Origin: Pseudonocardia oroxyli
GTDB lineage: Bacteria > Actinomycetota > Actinomycetes > Mycobacteriales > Pseudonocardiaceae
DNA length: 38,009 nt
Assembly (NCBI RefSeq): GCF_900102195.1
Contig: NZ_FNBE01000028.1
Coordinates: forward strand, 1 to 38,009
Direction of reading: 5' to 3'
The notes beneath the pieces were generated by a model. It ran no database searches. It worked only from the letters and a program-made list of their open reading frames with translations, and was not told the DNA's origin. The translations under genes and the position numbers were made by a program. Shown in pieces: positions 30,963 to 38,009 of this stretch; position 1 is the first letter of the stretch; the number at the start of each line of letters is the position of its first letter.

Positions 30963-31844
30963 GTGGCCGACGAGCCCGCTGCACCGAGCCTCGCCGAGGC
31001 CGTCGAGGACTCCCCACCACCGGTCGTGCGCGGCCCGGCGTGGCTGTTCTGCCCGGGGGACCGACCGGAGCGCTACGCCAAGGCGGCCGCCGTGGCGGAC
31101 ATGGTGGTCCTCGACCTCGAGGACGCGGTCGGCCCGGGCGCCAAGGACGGGGCGCGGTCGGCGGTCGTCGCCGGGCTGGACGCGCTGGACCCGGCCGGTG
31201 TGCTGGTGCGGATCAACGCACCGGGGACCCCCTGGCACGACGACGACCTCGCCGCCCTGGCCGCCCGTCCGGACGTCCCGGTGATGCTGCCGATGACGGC
31301 CCGGGCCGCGGACGTCGTCGCGCTCGCGCCCCGACCCGTCGTCGCGCTCTGCGAGACCGCGGCCGGGGTGCTCGCCGCACCGGAGATCGCGGCCGCTCCG
31401 AACTGTGTCGGGATCATGTGGGGCAGCGAGGACCTGCGGGCCGACCTCGGCGGCCGCAGCGCTCGCACCGAGGCAGGCGGGTACCGGCCCGCCCTGGCCG
31501 AGGCCCGCACCCGCATCCTGTACGCGGCCCGGGCCGCCGGGGTGATGCCGGTCGACACCGTCCTGGTCGACATCGCCGACCTCGAGCGGCTGCGCACCGA
31601 CACCGCGGACGCCGTCGCGGACGGCTACGCGGCCAAGGCCTGCATCCATCCCAGCCAGGTCGCGGTGGTGCGGGAGGCCTTCCGCCCGACGCCGACGGAG
31701 GTCGCCGACGCCCGGGCGGTGCTCGCCGCCGCCGACCGGCACACCGCCGGCGTCTTCGCCCTCGACGGTCGGATGGTCGACGCTCCGGTGCTCGCCCACG
31801 CCCGCGAGGTCCTCCGCCAGGCGAGCCACGCCCCCGGCTCCTGA
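30963..31844 (+). CDS. CitE-like lyase, probable citramalyl-CoA lyase (HpcH/HpaI family)
   Basis: 293-aa TIM-barrel CoA-ester lyase. Family marks: LFCPGDRPERYAKAA at the N-terminus, VVLDLEDAVGPGAKDGAR, the metal-ligand Glu in CETAAGVLAAPEIA, IMWGSEDLRADLGG and GYAAKACIHPSQVAVV. The GTG at 30963 has AAGGAG 4 nt upstream. An in-frame ATG at 30639 would add 108 residues from the monooxygenase remnant and is rejected. Neighbouring CoA-transferase and hot-dog hydratase genes, plus a shared promoter element, suggest it splits citramalyl-CoA to acetyl-CoA and pyruvate. Malyl-CoA or methylmalyl-CoA lyase are alternatives that sequence reading cannot exclude. Confidence 0.82.
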   Translation: MADEPAAPSLAEAVEDSPPPVVRGPAWLFCPGDRPERYAKAAAVADMVVLDLEDAVGPGAKDGARSAVVAGLDALDPAGVLVRINAPGTPWHDDDLAALAARPDVPVMLPMTARAADVVALAPRPVVALCETAAGVLAAPEIAAAPNCVGIMWGSEDLRADLGGRSARTEAGGYRPALAEARTRILYAARAAGVMPVDTVLVDIADLERLRTDTADAVADGYAAKACIHPSQVAVVREAFRPTPTEVADARAVLAAADRHTAGVFALDGRMVDAPVLAHAREVLRQASHAPGS

Positions 31845-31860
31845 CCACGACCCGGGCGCC

Positions 31861-32754
31861 TCAGCTCGGGGGCTCGGTGTGCCGGGCCCGCACGAACTCC
31901 CGGAACCGGCGGGCCGCGGGCGTCGGGGTGCCGTGGGCGGCCACGATCATCCCGACCGCCCGCGAGGCCCCGCGGTCGGCGATCGCCACGTCCCGCACCC
32001 CGGGCAGCACCGCGTCCCCCGGGCGCGGCGCCGGCACGATCGCGACACCCAGCCCGGCCGCGACCAGCGAGCGCACCGTGACGAGCTCGGTGGCCTCCAT
32101 GACCACCCGGGGCAACACACCCGCGGCCGCGCAGAGCCGGTCCGCGACCTGCCGCAGCCCGTACAGCCGCTCGAGCGCGACGAACTGCTCCTGAGCCAGC
32201 TCCTCCACCGCGACCGACTCCCGCTCGGCCAGCGGGTGGGCCTCGGGCACCAGCAGCCCCAGCCGCTCGTCTCCCAGCTCGGTCCACAGCAGGTCGTCAC
32301 CGGCCGGGCGCGGGCTGGTGAAGGCCACGTCGAGACTGCCGGCGCGCACGCCGTCGACCACGGTGTCGGCCGCGCCGCCGCTGAGCCGGAACGCCACCCC
32401 CGGGGACTCGGCGCGATAGCCGGCGAGCAGGCCGGGCAGCAGCCAGCCGCCGAAGGAGTGCAGGAAGCCGACCGAGAGCGTGCCGCGCCCCGGATCGGCC
32501 AGCGCGGCGATCCGCTGCTCGGCCGCGGAGATCTCCGCCAGGGCCCGCAGCGCGTGCGCGCGCAGGATCTCGCCGTACTCGTTGAGCCGCAGCCGGTTGT
32601 GGGCGCGGTCGAACAGCGGCACCCCGAGCCTGCGCTCGAGCCGGGCGACCGCGCGGGACAGCGTCGACTGCGCCACGTTGAGGTGCTCGGCCGCCTCGGT
32701 GACGTGCTCCCGCTCGGCGAGCAGCGTGAACCAGCCCAGCTCCCGGATCTCCAT
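31861..32754 (-). CDS. LysR-family transcriptional regulator
   Basis: 297-aa regulator with an N-terminal helix-turn-helix (MEIRELGWFTLLAEREHVTEAAEHLNVAQSTLSRAVARLERRLGVPLFDR) and a C-terminal effector domain (LSVGFLHSFGGWLLPGLLAGYR). It sits between the citE-like gene (convergent, 16-bp gap) and the CoA-transferase gene (divergent). The ATG at 32754 is chosen. An extension to 32778 would start inside the palindrome just upstream. It probably controls both flanking catabolic transcripts in response to the dicarboxylate or its CoA ester. Confidence 0.92.
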   Translation of the reverse strand: MEIRELGWFTLLAEREHVTEAAEHLNVAQSTLSRAVARLERRLGVPLFDRAHNRLRLNEYGEILRAHALRALAEISAAEQRIAALADPGRGTLSVGFLHSFGGWLLPGLLAGYRAESPGVAFRLSGGAADTVVDGVRAGSLDVAFTSPRPAGDDLLWTELGDERLGLLVPEAHPLAERESVAVEELAQEQFVALERLYGLRQVADRLCAAAGVLPRVVMEATELVTVRSLVAAGLGVAIVPAPRPGDAVLPGVRDVAIADRGASRAVGMIVAAHGTPTPAARRFREFVRARHTEPPS

Positions 32755-32763
32755 GCTGCGATT

Positions 32764-32807
32764 ATGCGCGACGCGCATCGTCGGTCCGCGAAGCGTTCAT
32801 TTCACAC
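32764..32807 (+). promoter_or_regulatory. Candidate LysR-type operator/promoter element, copy 2 (lysR-caiB intergenic)
   Basis: ATGCGC-GAC-GCGCAT (32764-32778) is a perfect palindrome with a T-N11-A core, placed 10 bp upstream of lysR on the other strand. The following CGTCGG, CCGCG and TTCACAC blocks match copy 1 at the same spacing. It lies about 100 nt before the CoA-transferase gene. Confidence 0.75.
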
Positions 32808-32853
32808 GGGCGCCGGCCGCCGCGATCCTGGCTGCCGGGCGATCGCCCACCGC

Positions 32854-32894
32854 CTCGTCGCCGAACCCTCGTCGCCGAACCACGTCGCCGAACC
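32854..32894. repeat. Tandem repeat in the caiB leader
   Basis: Two perfect 14-bp units (CTCGTCGCCGAACC at 32854 and 32868) are followed by a 13-bp variant at 32882. The repeat ends 16 nt before the CoA-transferase ATG, in the untranslated leader. Confidence 0.85.
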
Positions 32895-32910
32895 CACGAT
32901 GGAGTGGCCC

Positions 32911-34119
32911 ATGAGAACGTCCGCACCACCGCCCACCACGGGGGGCCCGCTGGCCGGGCTCGTCGTCGTCAGCCTCGAGCAGGCCGTCGCGGCCCCGTTC
33001 GCGACCCGCCAGCTCGCCGACCTCGGCGCCCGCGTCATCAAGATCGAGCGCCCCGGTCGCGGCGACCTCGCCCGGCACTACGACACCACCGTGCGCGGGA
33101 TGTCCAGCCACTTCGTCTGGCTCAACCGCGGCAAGGAGAGCGTCGAGCTCGACGTCCGCTCGGCCGCGGGGAACCGGACGCTGCACGAGCTGGTCGGCCG
33201 GGCCGACGTGCTGGTGCAGAACCTCGCACCCGGCGCCGCCGACCGGCTCGGCCTCGAGCCCGCCACCCTCACCGCCCGGCACCCGCGCCTGGTCGTCTGC
33301 GGTGTCTCGGGTTACGGCACGGGCGGCGAGTACGGCACCCGCAAGGCCTACGACCTGCTGATCCAGTGCGAGGCCGGGCTCGTCTCGCTCACCGGCGGGC
33401 CGGAGGAGCCTGCGAAGGTCGGGATCTCGATCGCCGACATCGCGTCGGGCATGTACGCCTACTCCGGGATCCTCACGGCGCTGCTCGACCGCGGCCGGAC
33501 CGGGCGGGGGACCGCCTTCGAGGTGTCCATGCTCGAGGCGCTCGGCGAGTGGATGGGCTACGCCGAGTACTTCACCCGCTACGGCGGCACGGCGCCGCTG
33601 CGCGCGGGCGCCAGCCACGCCACCATCGCCCCGTACGGCCCGTTCACCGCGGGCGACGGCACGGTCGTGAACCTCGGGCTGCAGAACGAGCACGAGTGGG
33701 AGGCGTTCTGCCGGGTCGTGCTGCAGCAGCCCGCGCTGGCCGCGGACCCGCGCTTCGCGGGCAACGCGCAGCGGGTGGCCCGCCGCGCCGAGCTGGACGC
33801 GCTGATCGCGGAGGTCGCCGCGACCCTGACCGGGGAGGAGCTCGTCGCCCGGCTGGAGGCGGCGCCCATCGCCTACGCCCGCCAACGCACCCTGGCCGAG
33901 TTCGCCGACCACCCCCAGCTGCGCGCCCGGGAACGGTGGGCCGAGTTCGACAGCCCGGTCGGCCCGTTGGCCGGGCTCGTGCCGCCGGTGCGGCTGCCGG
34001 GCACCGACCCGGCGCTCCGCCCGGTGCCCGCGCTGGGCGAGCACACCGAGAGCGTGCTCGCCTGGCTCGACGAGATACGGGAACAGGCCGAGCAGCCGGT
34101 CCCGGCCCGGGCGCGGTGA
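32911..34119 (+). CDS. Class III (CaiB/BaiF) CoA-transferase, probable itaconate/C5-dicarboxylate CoA-transferase
   Basis: 402 aa. Family signatures: GLVVVSLEQAVAAPFATRQLADLGARVIKIERPGRGDLAR at the N-terminus, LNRGKESVELD, and the catalytic Asp in RKAYDLLIQCEAGLVSLTG. It would load a dicarboxylate with CoA from succinyl-CoA or similar. The ATG at 32911 has GGAG 6 nt upstream; the in-frame ATG at 32899 overlaps that site and is less likely. Four nt separate it from the transporter gene. The operon partners suggest itaconate or mesaconate as substrate; the exact acid is inference. Confidence 0.85.
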   Translation: MRTSAPPPTTGGPLAGLVVVSLEQAVAAPFATRQLADLGARVIKIERPGRGDLARHYDTTVRGMSSHFVWLNRGKESVELDVRSAAGNRTLHELVGRADVLVQNLAPGAADRLGLEPATLTARHPRLVVCGVSGYGTGGEYGTRKAYDLLIQCEAGLVSLTGGPEEPAKVGISIADIASGMYAYSGILTALLDRGRTGRGTAFEVSMLEALGEWMGYAEYFTRYGGTAPLRAGASHATIAPYGPFTAGDGTVVNLGLQNEHEWEAFCRVVLQQPALAADPRFAGNAQRVARRAELDALIAEVAATLTGEELVARLEAAPIAYARQRTLAEFADHPQLRARERWAEFDSPVGPLAGLVPPVRLPGTDPALRPVPALGEHTESVLAWLDEIREQAEQPVPARAR

Positions 34120-34123
34120 CGGC

Positions 34124-35413
34124 ATGACGACGATCGAGATCATCGGCGTTCTCGGGCTCGCCGCCGTCTTCCTGCTGTCGGCCCTGCGGGGTCTGAACAT
34201 GGGCGTGCTCGCCCTCGTCGCGGCGTTCCTCGTGGGCAGCGTCCTGGTCGGGAGCCGACCCAAGGAGGTGCTCGCCGCGTTCCCCGGCGACCTGTTCGTG
34301 GTGCTGCTCGCCGTGACGTTCCTGTTCGGGATGGCCCGGACGAACGGCACCGTCGACTGGCTGGTGCGGTCCACGGTCCGCTTGAGCGGCAACCGGATCG
34401 GGCTGGTGCCGTGGGTGCTGTTCCTGCTGACGACCGTGCTCTGCGCGGCGGGCGCCGCCTCGCCCGCGGCCGTGGCGATCGTCGCCCCGATCGGCATCAC
34501 CTTCGCCGTGCGGCACGGCATCACCCCCATCTACGCGGGCCTGATGGCCGTCAACGGCGCCGCGGCGGGGAGCTTCTCCCCCACCGGGATCCTCGGCGGC
34601 ATCGTGCACGGCACCTTGGCGGCCAACGGCCTGCAGGTCGACGCCGCCGCCCTGTTCGCCGGCACGTTCGCGCTCAACCTCGTGGCCGCCCTCGCCACCT
34701 GGGCGATCTTCGGACGCCGGCGCATCGCCCCGGCCCCCGACGAGGACGCCGCGCCCGGGGCGGGCCCGGCGGGCGGCGGCACGGGCCGCACGGCGACGCT
34801 CACCGCGGCCCCGGCCGCCAGCCGCCTCCAGGTGGAGCAGCTGGTCACCCTGGTCGGCCTCGCGACGCTGGTGGTGGGCACCATCGGCTTCCGCCTGGAC
34901 ACCGGCTTCACCGCGCTGACCATCGCCGCCGTGCTGGCGCTGATCTTCCGCGGCACCGCCAAGGAGGCGACGAGTCAGATCGCGTGGCCGGTGATCCTGC
35001 TGGTCTGCGGCATCGTCACCTACATCGGCGTGCTGGAGGACGTCGGCGTCGTCGACTCGCTGGGCGCCATGATCGTCGGGATCGGCACGCCGCTGGTCGC
35101 GGCGCTGGTGATCTGCTACATCGGCGGTGTCGTCTCGGCGTTCGCGTCCACGACGGGCATCCTCGGCGCGCTGGTCCCGCTGTCGGTGCCGTTCCTCGGC
35201 TCCGGGGCGCTCCCGGTGACCGGGGTGGTCATCGCGTTGGCCGCCGCGTCGACCATCGTGGACGCGAGCCCGTTCTCCACCAACGGCGCCCTCGTCATCG
35301 CCAACGCGCCCGACGCCCTGCGCCCGCAGACCTACCGCGCGATGCTCCTGTGGGGCCTCGGGGTCTGCCTCCTCGCGCCGGTCGCCGCCTGGCTCGCGTT
35401 CGTCGTCCTCTGA
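34124..35413 (+). CDS. MatC/SLC13-like dicarboxylate transporter
   Basis: 429-aa membrane protein with about 11-12 hydrophobic segments in two halves joined by an acidic/Gly-rich loop (residues about 200-235). The N-terminus (IEIIGVLGLAAVFLLSALRGLNMGVLALVAAFLVG) resembles the MatC dicarboxylate-carrier domain. The repeated re-entrant motifs GAASPAAVAIVAPIG and the region near VSAFASTTGILGALVPLS fit the ion-transporter superfamily. It starts 4 nt after the CoA-transferase stop and is followed by the hydratase, so it probably imports the acid used by this pathway. Confidence 0.82.
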   Translation: MTTIEIIGVLGLAAVFLLSALRGLNMGVLALVAAFLVGSVLVGSRPKEVLAAFPGDLFVVLLAVTFLFGMARTNGTVDWLVRSTVRLSGNRIGLVPWVLFLLTTVLCAAGAASPAAVAIVAPIGITFAVRHGITPIYAGLMAVNGAAAGSFSPTGILGGIVHGTLAANGLQVDAAALFAGTFALNLVAALATWAIFGRRRIAPAPDEDAAPGAGPAGGGTGRTATLTAAPAASRLQVEQLVTLVGLATLVVGTIGFRLDTGFTALTIAAVLALIFRGTAKEATSQIAWPVILLVCGIVTYIGVLEDVGVVDSLGAMIVGIGTPLVAALVICYIGGVVSAFASTTGILGALVPLSVPFLGSGALPVTGVVIALAAASTIVDASPFSTNGALVIANAPDALRPQTYRAMLLWGLGVCLLAPVAAWLAFVVL

Positions 35414-35439
35414 CGCCGTCTCGACCCCGAAGGAGACTC

Positions 35440-36324
35440 ATGACCGACCTCGCCACCCAGGGATCGCTCGCCGCGGCCGTCGCGGACTGGCACCCGCCGA
35501 CCGTCGAGCTCACCCGCCGGGTCGATCCCTGGCCCGCCGCGGCCTTCGCCGACCTGGTCGAGACCGACCCGCCCGCCCTCGACGACGGGGCGCCGCTGCC
35601 TCCGCTGTGGCACTGGTTCCTGGTGCTGGCCCACCCGCGCACCTCGGAGATCGGCGAGGACGGCCACCCGGCCGACGGACCGTTCCTGCCGCCCATCCCG
35701 GGCAGGCGGCGCATGATCGCCGGCGGCCGGTTCACCCGGCACCGGCCCATCCCGTTCGGGTCCGTCCTGACCAGCCGGTCCGCGGTGAGCGCCGTGGTCC
35801 CGCGGTCGGGGCGGACCGGGGAGATGCTGTTCGTGACGGTGCGCAGCGAGCTCACCGTCGACGGCGATCCCGCGGTGGCGGCCGTCGAGGAGCAGGACGT
35901 GGTCTACCGCTCCGAGCCCGAGGGCACCGAGCGGCGGACCATGGCACGTCCGGAGGGCGGCCGACCGGAGCCCGCCGCCGCCTGGCGTCTGCGGCTGCCC
36001 ACCGACTCGGTCCTGCTCTCCCGCTTCAGCGCGCTGACCTACAACGGCCACCGCATCCACCACGACGTCCCGTACGTCACCGCGGTGGAGGGGTACCCGG
36101 ACCTGGTGATCCACGGCCCGCTGATGGCGCTGCTCGCCCTGGAGCTGCCCCGGCGCCACGCCCCGCAGGAGCAGGTCGAGAGCGTCTCCTACCGGTTGTC
36201 CCGTCCGGCCTTCGTCCCGTCCCCACTGGTCGCGACCGGCGACCGGGAGGGCGACACCGCGACGGTCGCGGTCGCCGCCGAGGGCGTCGAGCCGTCGCTG
36301 ACCGCGCAGGTGCGGCTCCGCTGA
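35440..36324 (+). CDS. Hot-dog hydratase, probable itaconyl-CoA/mesaconyl-CoA hydratase
   Basis: 294-aa protein of the FAS1-like dehydratase/MaoC-like type (HTD2, mesaconyl-C4-CoA hydratase group). The N-terminal hot-dog half holds PPLWHWFLVL and FLPPIPGRRRMIAGG. The C-terminal half has the catalytic motif YNGHRIHHDVPYVTAVEGYPDLVIHGPLMALL near residues 203-234. The ATG at 35440 has AAGGAG about 5 nt upstream. Within the operon it would hydrate itaconyl- or mesaconyl-CoA to citramalyl-CoA, the substrate of the CitE-like lyase. Confidence 0.83.
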   Translation: MTDLATQGSLAAAVADWHPPTVELTRRVDPWPAAAFADLVETDPPALDDGAPLPPLWHWFLVLAHPRTSEIGEDGHPADGPFLPPIPGRRRMIAGGRFTRHRPIPFGSVLTSRSAVSAVVPRSGRTGEMLFVTVRSELTVDGDPAVAAVEEQDVVYRSEPEGTERRTMARPEGGRPEPAAAWRLRLPTDSVLLSRFSALTYNGHRIHHDVPYVTAVEGYPDLVIHGPLMALLALELPRRHAPQEQVESVSYRLSRPAFVPSPLVATGDREGDTATVAVAAEGVEPSLTAQVRLR

Positions 36325-36360
36325 GCCACGACGCACCGGGAGCCGCCCTGAGTCCGCACC

Positions 36361-36375
36361 GGGGCCTTCGGCCTC
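36361..36375. terminator. Weak hairpin after the catabolic operon
   Basis: GGGGCC-TTC-GGCCTC can pair with one G-T step, 37 nt after the hydratase stop. It is short with no U-tract, so it is only a candidate terminator. Confidence 0.35.
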
Positions 36376-36435
36376 TCGTAGGCTCGGATCCGTGGACGCG
36401 AGCCTGACCCCCGACGACAGGGGGCGGCACGGAGG

Positions 36436-36927
36436 ATGATCCTGCCCCCGGTGCGCGACCCCAGGATGGTCACCGTCCGCCGAGGCGGCACGCTGACCGA
36501 CGCCGACCACCACCTGCTCGCGCTGTGGGCCGCGGACTGCGCCGAGCACGTCCTCCCCCTGTTCGGCTCGGACGATCCGCGGCCGCGGGCGGCGCTCGCC
36601 GCGGTGCGGGCGTGGACGCGCGGGGAACTGTCCATGTGGGACACCCGCTCGGCGGGCGGACACGCCATGGGGGCGGCCCGGGACCTGCGCGGGGCACCCC
36701 GCTTCGCCGCCTACGCGGCGGGGCAGGCGGCGTGCGTGGCGCACGTCGCCGAGCACGACCTCGGGGCCGCCGCCTACGCGATCAAGGCCGTGCGGGCGGC
36801 GTCGGGGGTGGAGGCGGGCAGGCGCGAGTGCGGGTGGCAGCGCGACAGGCTCCCCGCGCCGGTCCGGGAGCTCGTCCTCGAGGACCAGCAGCGGCGCAAC
36901 GCCCTCTGCTGGTCCGTCTTCGAGTGA
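36436..36927 (+). CDS. Imm5-like putative immunity protein
   Basis: 163-aa soluble, mostly helical protein. The pattern HHLLALWAADCAEHVLPLFGSDDPRPRAALAAVRAW, then AAGQAACVAHVAEHDLGAAAYAIKAV, resembles small proteins annotated as Imm5-like putative immunity proteins. No toxin or secretion gene is adjacent, so the role here is unknown. The start is uncertain. The ATG at 36436 directly abuts GGAGG, leaving no spacing; in-frame alternatives are GTG 36451 and ATG 36466 (MVTVRRGG). Confidence 0.65.
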   Translation: MILPPVRDPRMVTVRRGGTLTDADHHLLALWAADCAEHVLPLFGSDDPRPRAALAAVRAWTRGELSMWDTRSAGGHAMGAARDLRGAPRFAAYAAGQAACVAHVAEHDLGAAAYAIKAVRAASGVEAGRRECGWQRDRLPAPVRELVLEDQQRRNALCWSVFE

Positions 36928-37091
36928 CGGCCGGGGCCGGGAGGTGTGCCGCGGCGCTGCTCGGGAGGCCGCGCTGGACGTGGCGGTCGCCCGGCTCGAC
37001 CGGGGTGCCTTCTGGGGCTCGGCGAAGGTCTCGCGTTCTGGGTTCGCGGGTGGACCGGCACCGACCAGGCCGCGATCGCTGAGGCGCGTGG

Positions 37092-37128
37092 TTGTTTGCA
37101 CCCCAAACCTCAGATTAGTCTGCCCTCA
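37092..37128 (+). promoter_or_regulatory. Promoter with candidate iron box for the right-hand binding protein gene
   Basis: TTGTTT (37092-37097) and TAGTCT (37116-37121) are spaced 18 bp as -35 and -10. The expected transcription start falls at or next to the ATG at 37128, and no ribosome binding site is visible, so the mRNA is probably leaderless. The 19-mer at 37110-37128, overlapping the -10, matches the IdeR/DtxR consensus at 13 of 19 positions. Confidence 0.55.
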
Positions 37129-38009
37129 TGAAGCGAATCCTCGGAGCGGTGGCGCTCCTGCTGGTGCTGGCCGGGTGTGCCGGCACACCCGCTCCGGCCG
37201 AGCAGGCGCAGGCCCCCGCCGCCGCGTTCCCCGTCACCGTGCAACACGCACTCGGATCCACCACGATCCCCCAACAACCCACCCGGGTGTTCACCCTCGG
37301 CCCGTCCGACGCCGACGTCGTCCTCGCCCTCGGCGTGACCCCCGTCGGCATCCACAGCCGCTACGGCTTCGAACGCGGCGTCGGCCCCTGGGCCGAAGAC
37401 AAACTCGGCACGGCCACCCCCACCGTGACGACCGGCCGCGTCCTGCCCCTGGAGACCATCGCCGCGGCCAAGCCCGACCTGATCATCAACGTCGCCTCCG
37501 GCGGCGACAAAGACGAATACGACACCCTCTCCCGCATCGCCCCGACCGTCGCCCTCCCCGTCGGGGCGCAGCCCTACGCACCCAAGTGGCAGGACGCGAC
37601 GCGGCTGATCGCCCAAGCACTCGGCAAACCCGCAGAAGGCGACAAACTCGTCACCGACACCGAGACCTACCTCAACGGCGTCGCCGCAGCCAACCCCACC
37701 TTCCACGGCAAGACCGCCACCTACCTCGACGTCATGGCCGGCGAGGTCTACGTCGGCGGCAACCAGGCCACCGTCGTCACCACACTCAAAGAACTCGGCT
37801 TCACCGACACCCCCTACGTCGCAGCCCTACCCCCCACCGACACCCAGACACCCCTCTCCGCCGAACTCCTCCCCCAGATCGACTCCGACATCCTCGTCAT
37901 CTACGGCTTCGGCGCCAACCAAACCGACACCCTCGCCTCCAACGCAGGCCTCGCCAACCTCGGCGCCGTCAAAGCCGACCACGCCTACTTCATGCCCGAC
38001 CTCGCACTC
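37128..38009 (+). CDS. Iron-siderophore ABC transporter substrate-binding lipoprotein, copy 2 (3' end outside window)
   Basis: 294 codons visible; the copy at the left end suggests a full length near 318. A lipoprotein signal is clear: MKR, hydrophobic ILGAVALLLVL and lipobox LAGC with Cys at residue 17-18. TTIPQQPTRVFTLGPSDADVVLALGVTPVG follows, typical of FecB/FepB-type domains. The protein would be anchored outside the membrane and pass the ferric siderophore to a permease not present here. It differs from the left copy at one residue in the shared 199. The candidate iron box at its start fits iron-repressed uptake. Confidence 0.93.
   Translation, partial: MKRILGAVALLLVLAGCAGTPAPAEQAQAPAAAFPVTVQHALGSTTIPQQPTRVFTLGPSDADVVLALGVTPVGIHSRYGFERGVGPWAEDKLGTATPTVTTGRVLPLETIAAAKPDLIINVASGGDKDEYDTLSRIAPTVALPVGAQPYAPKWQDATRLIAQALGKPAEGDKLVTDTETYLNGVAAANPTFHGKTATYLDVMAGEVYVGGNQATVVTTLKELGFTDTPYVAALPPTDTQTPLSAELLPQIDSDILVIYGFGANQTDTLASNAGLANLGAVKADHAYFMPDLAL
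37412..38009. repeat. Long direct repeat, right copy (partner 1-598)
   Basis: 593 of 598 bases match the left copy, in the same orientation, 37,411 bp away. It continues to the window edge. Confidence 0.95.

Noticed and set aside
36928..37091. Possible small gene between the Imm5-like gene and the right-hand lipoprotein
   Set aside because: Short frames exist but none has a ribosome binding site or recognisable protein pattern.

Overview
The window is high-GC DNA with short intergenic gaps, GTG starts, many 4-nt gene overlaps and an IdeR/DtxR-type iron box. This fits a high-GC actinobacterium. The gene content resembles Pseudonocardia, Actinomadura or Amycolatopsis, but no marker here fixes the genus. 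Four functional blocks are visible, and both window ends lie inside near-identical copies of one siderophore-binding lipoprotein gene.

Block 1 (795-25635, minus strand) is one long iron-regulated siderophore operon. Its order is ornithine N5-monooxygenase, MbtH-like protein, aspartate 1-decarboxylase (PanD), NRPS 1 (ArCP-Cy-A-PCP), aryl-AMP ligase with salicylate-type residues, NRPS 2 of 4794 aa (C-A-PCP x4 plus a terminal E-like domain), Eis-type acetyltransferase, MFS exporter and formyltransferase. Read together, these predict a hexadentate mixed-ligand siderophore. It would be an aryl acid (probably salicylate), an oxazoline or thiazoline, beta-alanine, an unassigned residue, and two N5-hydroxyornithine units, at least one probably formylated. 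It resembles the madurastatin/amychelin/exochelin families. PanD would make the beta-alanine and the first NRPS 2 A domain would use it. No thioesterase, salicylate synthase or permease is in the window.

Block 2 (25842-30654) is an arsenic resistance island. It has an ArsR-ArsN-like fusion (minus), divergent from a flavoprotein (ArsO-like), a truncated MFS gene, a second ArsR, Acr3 and ArsC. Three ArsR-like palindromes lie in the divergent promoter. ArsC runs into a remnant of a luciferase-like monooxygenase gene.

Block 3 (30829-36324) looks like a C5-dicarboxylate (itaconate/mesaconate/citramalate) catabolic locus. It has a CitE-like lyase, LysR (minus), class III CoA-transferase, MatC/SLC13-like transporter and a hot-dog hydratase. 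A 44-bp element with an identical-arm palindrome (T-N11-A) occurs upstream of both citE and the caiB operon, which suggests one LysR regulon.

Block 4 (36436-38009) holds a small Imm5-like protein and the second siderophore-binding lipoprotein gene, which probably has its own iron box and a leaderless transcript. The lipoprotein copies at 1-598 and 37412-38009 are directly repeated 37.4 kb apart and differ at only five bases, all within 43 bp.
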